The notes beneath the pieces are model-generated. The model searched no databases. It had not been told where the DNA came from and was given only the letters and a program-made list of their open reading frames with translations. Source: an uncultured bacterium (GTDB taxonomy: Bacteria > Actinomycetota > Coriobacteriia > Coriobacteriales > Coriobacteriaceae). From it: 5,984 bases of DNA. Position numbers and translations under genes: made by a program. Positions 1 to 5,943 of the stretch are shown here, piece by piece (within the stretch, counting starts at the first letter, position 1; each line of letters starts with the position of its first letter). The DNA lies in the NCBI GenBank assembly GCA_905214905.1, contig CAJMNK010000091.1, forward strand, positions 1 through 5,984, given 5' to 3'.

Positions 1-47
1 CGCAATGCTCGACGCTGCGCGCCATCCAGAGCGACAATTTGTCATTC

Positions 48-89
48 AAAAGGCAAGGCATGACCAGAAGGTCTATGCCTTGCCTTTTT
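48..89 (+). terminator. Strong intrinsic terminator of the upstream transcription unit
   Basis: A perfect 14-bp inverted repeat pairs 48-61 with 75-88. It is extended inward by GACC (62-65) pairing with GGTC (70-73) around an AGAA tetraloop, with T74 bulged. The 3' arm ends in a run of five T (85-89), the classic rho-independent form. The 5' arm begins with four A, so the same hairpin could also work on the minus strand. No stop codon lies just upstream in any + frame within the window, so the gene it serves ends before position 1. It insulates the ABC transporter operon from upstream transcription. Confidence 0.88.
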
Positions 90-120
90 ATGCCAAGTGG
101 TGCATGGGGGACAGGTTGAT

Positions 121-150
121 TTGCGCCAATCGTCCTCGTGTGTCTATTAA
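121..150 (+). promoter_or_regulatory. Candidate promoter of the amino acid ABC transporter operon
   Basis: The AT-rich hexamer TATTAA (145-150), followed by a T run, is the best -10 candidate in this otherwise GC-rich gap. TTGCGC (121-126) sits 18 bp upstream as a poor -35, matching only the first three consensus bases. The position fits: it lies after the upstream terminator and would give a 5' leader of about 75 nt before the first gene. I see no convincing operator or riboswitch in 90-232. A TGTG/CACA pair (139-142 and 160-163) flanks the -10 but is too short to call. Confidence 0.35.
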
Positions 151-232
151 TTTTTCGCGCACATGCCGCGCTGCTGGTTGCGGGCGTATATCCTGTCTTA
201 TTGTCAGTAAGGCAAAATAGGGAAGGCATCAG

Positions 233-1159
233 ATGCAACCTCGACTACAGCGCGACGCGCAGACCCAGCCGGTGTGCAGTCGTCGCATCTTCTTGGGTAG
301 CGCCCTCGCTGCGAGCGCAACCGTTGTCGCCGGCGCGCTTGCCGGCTGCCAGCGTCCGTCCACACTCAAGGTGGTCCAGCCCACGACGGGCGGCGGTCGC
401 GATGACCTGTCCGATTCCGTTATCGGCAAGGATAAGATCCGCATTGGCATGGAGGCGGCCTACGCCCCGTACAACTGGCAGGTTTCCGAGGCCAGCGAGT
501 TCACCATTCCCATCGACAACGTGCAGGGCGCCTATGCCGATGGCTACGACGTGCAGATCGCCAAGATCGTCTGCAAGGCCCTCGGCGGCGAGCCTGTTGC
601 CGTCAAGCAGAGCTTCTCGGGCCTTATCGATTCGCTCAACAACGGCCAGATCGACCTCATCATTGCCGGCATGAGCGCCACGCCCGAGCGCGAGGAGTCC
701 GTCGGCTTTTCCGACCCGTACTTCATTGGCTACTTTGGCCTGTTCGTAAAAGAGGGCTCGCCCTACCAAAACGCGACCAAGCTCAGCGACTTTAGCGGCG
801 CCACGGTGCTCGGCCAAAAGGACACCATGCTCGACACTGTCATTGACGAGATCCCGGGCGTTGTGCACAAAAACCCGGTCGACTCCGTCCCCACGGTGTT
901 TTCGAATCTGCTGCAGGGCACGTGCGACGCCGTGACCTACAACACTGAGAACGAAAAGGGCTATATGGCCCAAAATCCCGGTATCGTCCCCATCCACTTT
1001 GCCGAGGGCGAGGGCTTTAAGCAGGAGGTCACGGCAAATGTCGGTTGCCGCAAGGGCTCGGACAAACTGCTTAAGCTCATCGACAAGACACTCAAGGGCA
1101 TTAGCCAAGAGGAGCGCGACCAAATGTGGGACGCGTGCCTCGACCGTCAGCCGGCATAG
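233..1159 (+). CDS. Amino acid ABC transporter substrate-binding lipoprotein (family 3, Tat-type signal)
   Basis: Extracytoplasmic receptor of a polar amino acid importer, 308 aa. It should capture the ligand outside the membrane and deliver it to the permease encoded next. The N-terminus carries SRRIFLG (16-22), which fits the twin-arginine consensus. A hydrophobic stretch and the lipobox LAGC with Cys39 follow, so it is probably a lipid-anchored Tat substrate. A linker (about 40-66) leads into the bilobed family 3 domain. Landmarks are IGMEAAYAPY (71-80), GYDVQIAK (104-111) and AGMSATPERE (145-154). Arg153 sits where related receptors bind the ligand carboxylate, and FSDPY follows at 159-163. 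The ligand cannot be assigned. The start is ATG 233, with AGGGAAGG (219-226) 6 nt upstream. It is the first gene of a three-gene operon; the permease starts 9 nt after its TAG stop. Confidence 0.93.
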   Translation: MQPRLQRDAQTQPVCSRRIFLGSALAASATVVAGALAGCQRPSTLKVVQPTTGGGRDDLSDSVIGKDKIRIGMEAAYAPYNWQVSEASEFTIPIDNVQGAYADGYDVQIAKIVCKALGGEPVAVKQSFSGLIDSLNNGQIDLIIAGMSATPEREESVGFSDPYFIGYFGLFVKEGSPYQNATKLSDFSGATVLGQKDTMLDTVIDEIPGVVHKNPVDSVPTVFSNLLQGTCDAVTYNTENEKGYMAQNPGIVPIHFAEGEGFKQEVTANVGCRKGSDKLLKLIDKTLKGISQEERDQMWDACLDRQPA

Positions 1160-1168
1160 GGAGGCAGC

Positions 1169-2317
1169 ATGAAAGCCATCAACCGTCTGGCCTCCTTTAT
1201 CAAGGCCGACCACCGTTATGTATACCTGGGCACGAGCGTCATCGCGGCGCTCGGCCTGGCGTTTAGCCAGCGCAACCCCACACCGCTGAGCTTCTTAGCC
1301 CCCACCGGTATCTTCCAGGATTGCCTTTGGGCGATTCTTTGGGCCTGGATTGTCGTGTCGGCAGCGGCGCTTGTCACCAAGCTTATGCACTGGAGTGACT
1401 ATCGCGAAAAGTCGCCGTTCGCATCCGAGCGTTTCCGCCGCGGCGCGCGCCTGGGTAGCTATGTTGTGGTCGCTATCGCGGCGATCTTCTTTATCGACCG
1501 CTGCGTCATGTCGTTTATCGACCTGGTGCAGGTGAGCATTGTCTCGGATTCCAACCCCAGCGACTTTTTGTCGAGCCTGGTCTACATGACCTACAAGAGT
1601 GGCGATTTCTTTATCCGCGGTATCGAGATCACCATCGCGCTTGCGACCTTCGGTACCGTCATCGCATTCTTCCTGGCGCTGCTCTTTGTGTTCCTGCGTA
1701 TTCAGACCTTTGACCGCGTGGACAACGACCTGGTGCGCTTCTTTAAGAGTATCGGCCGCGGCTTTGCGACCATCTACTCCACCATCGTGCGCGGCACGCC
1801 CATGATGGTCCAGGGCCTGCTCATCTATTACGCGGGCTTTACCGTTTTGCGCGGCATGGGCTTCGAGACCGCTCAGGCCAACCAGATCTGGAGTACCTTC
1901 ACCGCCGGCCTCGTCACCATCTCGCTCAACTCCACCGCCTACATGATGGAGGTCCTGCGCGGCGGCATCGAGTCCATCGATCCCGGCCAGGCCGAGGCAG
2001 CGCGCTCGCTGGGCCTGTCGCAGTGGCAGGCCATGCGCAAAGTCGTGTTCCCCCAAGGCATTAAAAACGCGATTCCGGCGCTCACCAACGAGCTCATCAT
2101 CAACATTAAGGACTCGTCGGTGCTCTCGGTCATCGGCGTGTTCGACCTTATGTACGCTACTACCACGGTCGCCGGCGTGTACTACCGCCAGATGGAGGTC
2201 TACTGCGTGGCGCTCGTGGTCTACCTGATCCTGACACTCGTGGCGAGCCGCCTGCTCGAAGCCTTTGGCAAAAAGCTGGGCGCCGAGGCCCCTGCCACGC
2301 TGCCCAGCTCCAACTAG
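1169..2317 (+). CDS. Amino acid ABC transporter permease (HisM/GlnP type) with extended N-terminus
   Basis: Membrane channel subunit, 382 aa. The C-terminal half (about 148-370) is a typical polar amino acid permease. It has RGTPMMVQ (208-215), a hallmark of the family. The EAA loop begins EAARSLG (276-282) and continues to VVFPQG (292-297); this loop docks onto the ATPase. NIKDSSVLSVIG (312-323) is also typical. I count about five helices in the core: near 148-177, 203-227, 240-263, 313-336 and 342-366. Before it lie about 145 residues with three more likely helices (near 17-33, 48-72 and 96-121). Usual family members are about 220-250 aa, so this is a long variant. With only one permease gene present, a homodimer is likely. 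AGGGAGG (1158-1164) overlaps the preceding stop and sits 4 nt before the ATG, suggesting translational coupling. Confidence 0.93.
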   Translation: MKAINRLASFIKADHRYVYLGTSVIAALGLAFSQRNPTPLSFLAPTGIFQDCLWAILWAWIVVSAAALVTKLMHWSDYREKSPFASERFRRGARLGSYVVVAIAAIFFIDRCVMSFIDLVQVSIVSDSNPSDFLSSLVYMTYKSGDFFIRGIEITIALATFGTVIAFFLALLFVFLRIQTFDRVDNDLVRFFKSIGRGFATIYSTIVRGTPMMVQGLLIYYAGFTVLRGMGFETAQANQIWSTFTAGLVTISLNSTAYMMEVLRGGIESIDPGQAEAARSLGLSQWQAMRKVVFPQGIKNAIPALTNELIINIKDSSVLSVIGVFDLMYATTTVAGVYYRQMEVYCVALVVYLILTLVASRLLEAFGKKLGAEAPATLPSSN

Positions 2318-2339
2318 GCGCAAGACGAGGAGAATCATC

Positions 2340-3125
2340 ATGGCAGATACCGCCACTACCGGCACTGCGGCAGCCGTGCAAAACCAAGAGCCGCTTATCC
2401 GCGTCGAGGGCCTGCGCAAGAGCTTTGGCTCATTCGAGGTACTCAAGGGCATCGACCTGTCCGTCAATTCCGGTGAGGTTGTCACCATCATCGGCGCCTC
2501 GGGCTCGGGCAAATCGACCTTCCTGCGCTGCCTCAACCTGCTCGAGACCCCGGACGCGGGCCACATCTGGTTCCACGGCCAGGACCTCACGGCCGAGCGC
2601 TGCAACATCAACAAATTGCGCGAGGACATCGGCATGGTGTTCCAGGGCTTTAACCTGTTCAACAACATGGATGTGCTCGACAACTGCACGCTCGCGCCCG
2701 TCACGCTCAAAAAGATGAGCAAGGCCGAGGCCGAGAAGGTCGCGATGGAGCATCTGACGAGCGTGGGACTCGAAAAGTTCGCGCACGCCGCCGTTGGCCG
2801 CCTGTCCGGTGGTCAAAAACAGCGCGTGGCCATCGCTCGTGCCCTATGTATGAATCCGCAGATCATGCTGTTCGACGAGCCGACCTCCGCGCTCGACCCC
2901 GAGATCGTGGGCGAGGTGCTCGAGGTCATGCGCAAGCTCGCCGCCGACGGCATGACCATGGTCGTCGTCACGCACGAGATGGCCTTTGCCCGCACGGTGT
3001 CCGACCGCGTGGTCTTTATGGACAAGGGCGTGGTGCTCGAGGATGCCGCGCCGGCCGAGCTCTTCGGCAACCCCAAACACCAGCGCACTCGTGAGTTCCT
3101 CTCTCGCTATCTCGAGGACAAATAA
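2340..3125 (+). CDS. Amino acid ABC transporter ATP-binding protein (GlnQ/HisP type)
   Basis: Cytoplasmic ATPase of 261 aa that powers the importer encoded by the two preceding genes. All nucleotide-binding motifs are intact: Walker A GASGSGKST (52-60), Q-loop Gln102 in VFQGFNLF, signature LSGGQKQR (155-162), Walker B IMLFDEP (175-181) with catalytic Glu180, D-loop SALDPE (183-188), and switch His212. VFQGFNLF together with LFGNPKHQRTREFL (241-254) is typical of the polar amino acid subfamily. The ATG at 2340 is preferred over an in-frame ATG at 2265 inside the permease gene. GAGGAG (2327-2332) lies 7 nt upstream, and family similarity begins near residue 18, after a low-complexity Ala/Thr-rich tail. 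It starts 22 nt after the permease stop. It is the only gene in the operon ending in TAA. Confidence 0.95.
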   Translation: MADTATTGTAAAVQNQEPLIRVEGLRKSFGSFEVLKGIDLSVNSGEVVTIIGASGSGKSTFLRCLNLLETPDAGHIWFHGQDLTAERCNINKLREDIGMVFQGFNLFNNMDVLDNCTLAPVTLKKMSKAEAEKVAMEHLTSVGLEKFAHAAVGRLSGGQKQRVAIARALCMNPQIMLFDEPTSALDPEIVGEVLEVMRKLAADGMTMVVVTHEMAFARTVSDRVVFMDKGVVLEDAAPAELFGNPKHQRTREFLSRYLEDK

Positions 3126-3150
3126 CCGACCGCAAACGCTTACGTTGCAG

Positions 3151-3174
3151 GGCCGCTCCCGTGGGGCGGCCTTT
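3151..3174 (+). terminator. Terminator-like hairpin after the ABC transporter operon, short T run
   Basis: GGCCGCTCC (3151-3159) pairs with 3163-3171 in a 9-bp stem with one G-U pair and a CGT loop. Only three T follow (3172-3174), then GTCGTC. It lies 25 nt after the ATPase stop and 23 nt before the peptidase start. The stem is stable but the tract is weak, so partial read-through into the peptidase gene is plausible. No clear promoter fits between the hairpin and that gene. Confidence 0.65.
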
Positions 3175-3197
3175 GTCGTCACAATCGAAAGGATGTC

Positions 3198-4613
3198 ATG
3201 GCCGAGGTTTGGCGCTTCTTTGCGCATGAGGACGATTTTGCCGATATAGACGAAGTCAGCGCGTGCGAGCGCTTGGGCCGCGTGCTGTCGTTTCCGACCA
3301 TTTCGAGCATGGATGCCGAGGCGGTGGACTGGCAGCCCTTCGACGACCTGCGCGCCTATATGCAGCAGGCCTGGCCGCGCGTGTTTGCGGCGGGCGAGGT
3401 CGAGCTTATCGACCACTCGCTGTTGGTGACGCTTGTCGGCTCCGACCCTGCTCTCAATCCCGTTATGCTCATGGGCCACATGGACGTGGTCCCCGTGGTG
3501 CCGGGTACCGAGGCCGACTGGACGCACGCCCCCTTTAGCGGGCACGTGGACGACACCTACATTTGGGGCCGCGGCGCTATCGACATGAAGGATCAGGTCG
3601 CAGGCATTCTCGAGGCGGTTGAGTATGCATTGGCGCACGGTTGGGAGCACAAGCGTTCGCTGTTGCTCGCCTTTGGCCAGGACGAGGAAACCACGCAGTA
3701 CGGCGCTGGAGCTATCGGCCGCGTGCTCGAGGAGCGCGGTGTTGAGCTCGAGTTCCTGATCGACGAGGGCGACTACCGCATCGTTCCGGCTGCCGAGTAC
3801 GGCGCGGGCGAGGGCTGGCTTATGCATGCCGACCTGGCCGAAAAGGGCTATGCCGATATCGTGCTCAAGACGAAGAGCGCGGGCGGGCATTCGTCTAACC
3901 CCTACGGCGGCACGTCGCTCGAGGTGCTCAGCCGTGCCATCGCCGCAATCTGCGATATCGAGTGGCCGACGCGCGTGACCGATCTGCTTGCCGCGCAGCT
4001 TGTCGAGCTGGGGCTCTACACGGCGGATGAGATTGCCGCCAACGGGGGCGCCATTGTCCGCGATTGCCTCGCCAGCAAGAAGCTCTATCCGCTGGTGACG
4101 ACCACCTGCGCGCCCACGCAGATCGAGGGAGGCAGCGCCGGCGCCAACGTGATGCCGCAGGATATGTGGGCCAACATTAACTTCCGCATGCTCGAGGGCA
4201 CGAGCGTGGCCGACGTTGTGGCGCGCTGCCGTGAGGCGGTTGCCGGGGCGGACCTTGCCGGTCGTGTCGAAGTGGAGCTGGGCCCCGGCAGCTCCGAGCC
4301 CTCGCCGTCCCCGCGCATCGGTGGTCCCGGCCTCGAGGCGGTTCGCTCCATCGCCGCCCGCTATTTCTGCGATCCAAAGGGGACGGAGGAAAACGGATCA
4401 TCCGAGCCGTTGGCGATTGTCCCCTCGACCGTGATCGGCGCGACCGACGCTGCCAACTACCAGCACATTTGCTCCGAATGCATTCGTTTTTCGGCGTTTG
4501 TGGTCGACGATGACGAGTGCGACCGCGGCGTCCACGGCACCAACGAGCGCATCACCCGCCGCGCCTACCTCCAGGGTGTTCGCTTCCTCATCGCCCTGCT
4601 CCATACGCTCTAG
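3198..4613 (+). CDS. M20-family metallopeptidase (dipeptidase / Gly-Xaa carboxypeptidase-like)
   Basis: Predicted cytoplasmic zinc-dependent hydrolase of 471 aa with no signal peptide. Known relatives cleave small peptides or N-acyl amino acids; the exact substrate is not evident. The two-metal site appears complete: metal ligand His94 and catalytic-site Asp96 in GHMDVVPV, bridging Asp129 in WGRGAIDMKD, catalytic Glu163 with ligand Glu164 in GQDEE, an acidic ligand probably at Asp189 in IDEGD, and final His446 in VHGTNE. The lid/dimerisation domain spans about 215-345, with GGHSSNP at 229-235. The C-terminal GATD...RFSAF...VHGTNE pattern resembles the CPS1/PM20D1 branch more than ArgE or DapE. 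The start is ATG 3198, with AAAGGA (3188-3193) 4 nt upstream. A hydrophilic segment near 393-405 may be an insertion. Its place after an amino acid importer suggests a nutritional role (inference). Confidence 0.9.
   Translation: MAEVWRFFAHEDDFADIDEVSACERLGRVLSFPTISSMDAEAVDWQPFDDLRAYMQQAWPRVFAAGEVELIDHSLLVTLVGSDPALNPVMLMGHMDVVPVVPGTEADWTHAPFSGHVDDTYIWGRGAIDMKDQVAGILEAVEYALAHGWEHKRSLLLAFGQDEETTQYGAGAIGRVLEERGVELEFLIDEGDYRIVPAAEYGAGEGWLMHADLAEKGYADIVLKTKSAGGHSSNPYGGTSLEVLSRAIAAICDIEWPTRVTDLLAAQLVELGLYTADEIAANGGAIVRDCLASKKLYPLVTTTCAPTQIEGGSAGANVMPQDMWANINFRMLEGTSVADVVARCREAVAGADLAGRVEVELGPGSSEPSPSPRIGGPGLEAVRSIAARYFCDPKGTEENGSSEPLAIVPSTVIGATDAANYQHICSECIRFSAFVVDDDECDRGVHGTNERITRRAYLQGVRFLIALLHTL
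4379..4424. repeat. Symmetric interrupted inverted repeat inside the peptidase gene
   Basis: GGGGAC (4379-4384) is complementary to GTCCCC (4419-4424). Inside it, AACGG (4392-4396) is complementary to CCGTT (4407-4411). The unpaired stretch between the two stems is exactly 7 nt on each side. An alternative core pairs CGGAT (4394-4398) with ATCCG (4400-4404). The segment encodes residues of about 394-409, including a hydrophilic stretch with GGA and TCA codons, which are infrequent nearby. It could be a small palindromic element inserted in frame, or chance. Confidence 0.3.
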
Positions 4614-4646
4614 AATCCGACAAAGGGACTCTCCCTTTGTCGGATT
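4614..4646 (+). terminator. Perfect 15-bp hairpin directly after the peptidase stop, no T tract
   Basis: Bases 4614-4628 pair perfectly with 4632-4646 around a CTC loop, starting at the base after the TAG stop. The sequence that follows (CCGTGCGGG) has no T run, so this is not a canonical intrinsic terminator. Its position and strength suggest a transcript 3' end or stabilising hairpin. Being fully symmetric, it would form on either strand. Confidence 0.6.
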
Positions 4647-4658
4647 CCGTGCGGGTTG

Positions 4659-4687
4659 TATGCAGGTTTGCCTGCGCACGCTATCAT
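4659..4687 (+). promoter_or_regulatory. Candidate prfA promoter
   Basis: TATCAT (4682-4687) matches the -10 consensus TATAAT at five of six positions. The -35 is unclear: TATGCA (4659-4664) is at the right 17-bp spacing with a 3/6 match, while the better-looking TTGTAT (4656-4661) is 20 bp away. A short palindrome, GCAGG-TTTG-CCTGC (4662-4675), fills the spacer. Transcription would start near 4694-4697, leaving a leader of about 150 nt ahead of prfA. Confidence 0.42.
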
Positions 4688-4844
4688 GTATGGGTTAGAC
4701 CGCAACTATGTACCCCCATACGCGAAGGGATGCGCATGTATCTGAAGATCGACATGTTCTAGCCGGGCTTTACCCCCGCAGCGGCGCCCCGCGCCCCATC
4801 AATTCTGCCGATTTTCACCTTCACGCATATAAAAGGAGTCCGTC
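4688..4844 (+). promoter_or_regulatory. Putative 5' leader of prfA
   Basis: This stretch between the candidate -10 and prfA contains GTATGGG (4688-4694) complementary to CCCATAC (4715-4721), which would form a 7-bp stem just before a small ORF. A C/G-rich part (about 4763-4797) follows, with a short GCGG/CCGC hairpin (4781-4784 and 4789-4792). CCTT (4818-4821) could pair weakly with the AAGG of the prfA ribosome-binding site. I do not recognise a known riboswitch or a T-box. The stem would be partly lost if transcription starts at 4694 or later. Confidence 0.3.
4736..4762 (+). CDS. Possible leader peptide (8 aa, MYLKIDMF) upstream of prfA
   Basis: A minimal ORF of eight codons plus TAG. AAGGGA (4725-4730) lies 5 nt before its ATG, a better ribosome-binding site than chance would usually give. 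An in-frame ATG at 4730 overlaps that site and is less likely. The peptide MYLKIDMF matches no family I know. It ends 82 nt before prfA and in a different frame from it. The stop is UAG, which RF1 decodes and RF2 does not; the downstream gene makes RF1. This suggests a possible sensing role, but the ORF could also be incidental or a gene remnant. Confidence 0.33.
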   Translation: MYLKIDMF

Positions 4845-5912
4845 ATGCGCGACAAGCTCGAAAAGATCATCAAGGCCTACGAGGAGCTCGAGAAGAAGCT
4901 TTCCGACCCAGCCGTCGCCTCCGATATCAAGGAGTTCACGCGTCTCAACAAGGAGTACGCGCACCAGTCCGACCTCATCGCTGCCTCGCGCGAGTACATC
5001 GGCGCGCTCGATGACATCGAGGCTGCCAAGGAAATGCTCCACGATACTACCGATGCCGATGAGAAGGAGATGCTCCAGATGGACATCTCCGAAAACGAGG
5101 CCAAGCTTCCCCAGCTCGAGGAAGACATCAAGTACATGCTCATCCCGAGCGACCCCAACGACGACAAGAACACCATCGTCGAGATTCGCTCCGCCGCCGG
5201 TGGCGACGAGGCGGCCATCTTCGCCGGCGACCTGTACAAGATGTATCAGCGCTTCTGCGAGTCGCGCGGCTGGAAGACCACCGTGCTCGACTCCAGCCCC
5301 AGCGAGGCCGGCGGCTTTAAGTCCATCGAGTTCAAGGTCGAGGGCGACCGCGTCTACTCCGTCATGAAGTTCGAGTCCGGCGTGCACCGCGTCCAGCGCG
5401 TTCCCAAGACCGAGTCCCAGGGTCGCATCCAGACCTCCACGGCAACCGTCGCCGTGCTTCCCGAGGCCGAGGAGATCGACGTTCAGATCAACCAGTCCGA
5501 CCTGCGCATCGATACCTACTGTGCCTCCGGCCCTGGCGGTCAGTGCGTTAACACCACCTACTCCGCCGTGCGCATCACCCACCTGCCCACCAACACCGTG
5601 GTGCAGTCGCAGGAACAGCGCTCCCAGATCCAGAACCGCGAAGTCTGCATGCAGATGCTGCGCGCCCGTCTGTACGAGATGGAGCTCGAGAAGCAGCAGG
5701 CAGAGCTCGGTGCCGAGCGCCAGAGCCAGATCGGCCACGGCAACCGTTCCGAGAAGATCCGTACCTACAACCAGCCCCAGGACCGCGTGACCGATCACCG
5801 CATCGGTTTCAACTCCACCTACAATGGCGTCCTCCTGGGCGACCAGCTCGGCACCGTCATCGAGGCGCTCGCCGCCGCCGAGCGTGCCGAGAAGCTGGCA
5901 CAGGCTGTGTAG
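4845..5912 (+). CDS. prfA: Peptide chain release factor 1 (RF1)
   Basis: Class I release factor of 355 aa, about the usual RF1 length. It recognises UAA and UAG in the ribosomal A site and triggers peptidyl-tRNA hydrolysis. Residues 1 to about 100 form the helical N-terminal domain. SAAGGDEA (116-123) opens the conserved RF core. The stop-codon-reading loop has Pro187-Lys188-Thr189 in RVPKTESQGR, the P-x-T form of RF1 rather than the SPF of RF2. The catalytic GGQ is at 231-233. RTYNQPQDRVTDHR is a family-typical C-terminal motif. Two residues after GGQ look unusual: Cys234 where His or Ser is common, and Tyr239 where Asp is usual. The start is ATG 4845: AAGGAG (4833-4838) is 6 nt upstream, and an in-frame TAA at 4830 excludes longer forms. 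Codon use is strongly C/G-ending, consistent with high expression. Its own stop is TAG. Confidence 0.97.
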   Translation: MRDKLEKIIKAYEELEKKLSDPAVASDIKEFTRLNKEYAHQSDLIAASREYIGALDDIEAAKEMLHDTTDADEKEMLQMDISENEAKLPQLEEDIKYMLIPSDPNDDKNTIVEIRSAAGGDEAAIFAGDLYKMYQRFCESRGWKTTVLDSSPSEAGGFKSIEFKVEGDRVYSVMKFESGVHRVQRVPKTESQGRIQTSTATVAVLPEAEEIDVQINQSDLRIDTYCASGPGGQCVNTTYSAVRITHLPTNTVVQSQEQRSQIQNREVCMQMLRARLYEMELEKQQAELGAERQSQIGHGNRSEKIRTYNQPQDRVTDHRIGFNSTYNGVLLGDQLGTVIEALAAAERAEKLAQAV

Positions 5913-5915
5913 TGG

Positions 5916-5943
5916 GTTACGCGGTTTTGCCAAACCGCGTAAC
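5916..5943 (+). terminator. Perfect 12-bp hairpin after prfA, no T tract
   Basis: GTTACGCGGTTT (5916-5927) pairs with 5932-5943 around a TGCC loop, 3 nt after the prfA stop. GGCTCGACG follows, with no T run. It may end or stabilise the prfA transcript, or only reduce transcription into a downstream gene. In many bacteria prmC, the methylase that modifies the GGQ glutamine, follows prfA; it is not visible here. The remaining 41 nt (5944-5984) contain no ATG or GTG start with a ribosome-binding site. Confidence 0.6.

Noticed and set aside
5..220. 71-aa + strand ORF at the window start
   Set aside because: It runs straight through the strong terminator at 48-89 and the promoter candidate, with no ribosome-binding site and no family resemblance.
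245..1213. Long minus-strand ORF (322 aa) opposite the receptor gene
   Set aside because: It mirrors the codons of a clearly conserved + strand gene. Long antisense ORFs are expected with C/G-rich third positions, and no ribosome-binding site or known domain was seen.
1295..2722. Minus-strand ORF (475 aa) opposite the permease and ATPase genes
   Set aside because: It spans two genuine genes and the gap between them. Its translation is low-information, rich in His, Arg, Asp and Val, typical of antisense shadow.
2844..3890. Minus-strand ORF (348 aa) across the ATPase and peptidase genes
   Set aside because: It overlaps two conserved + strand genes and a terminator, and shows no recognisable motifs.
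4828..4833. TATAAA as a -10 element just before prfA
   Set aside because: It overlaps the Shine-Dalgarno; transcription starting from it would exclude the ribosome-binding site.
4708..5367. 219-aa + strand ORF overlapping the leader and prfA
   Set aside because: It is out of frame with prfA and rich in Ser, Arg, Pro and Thr, a typical frame shadow.
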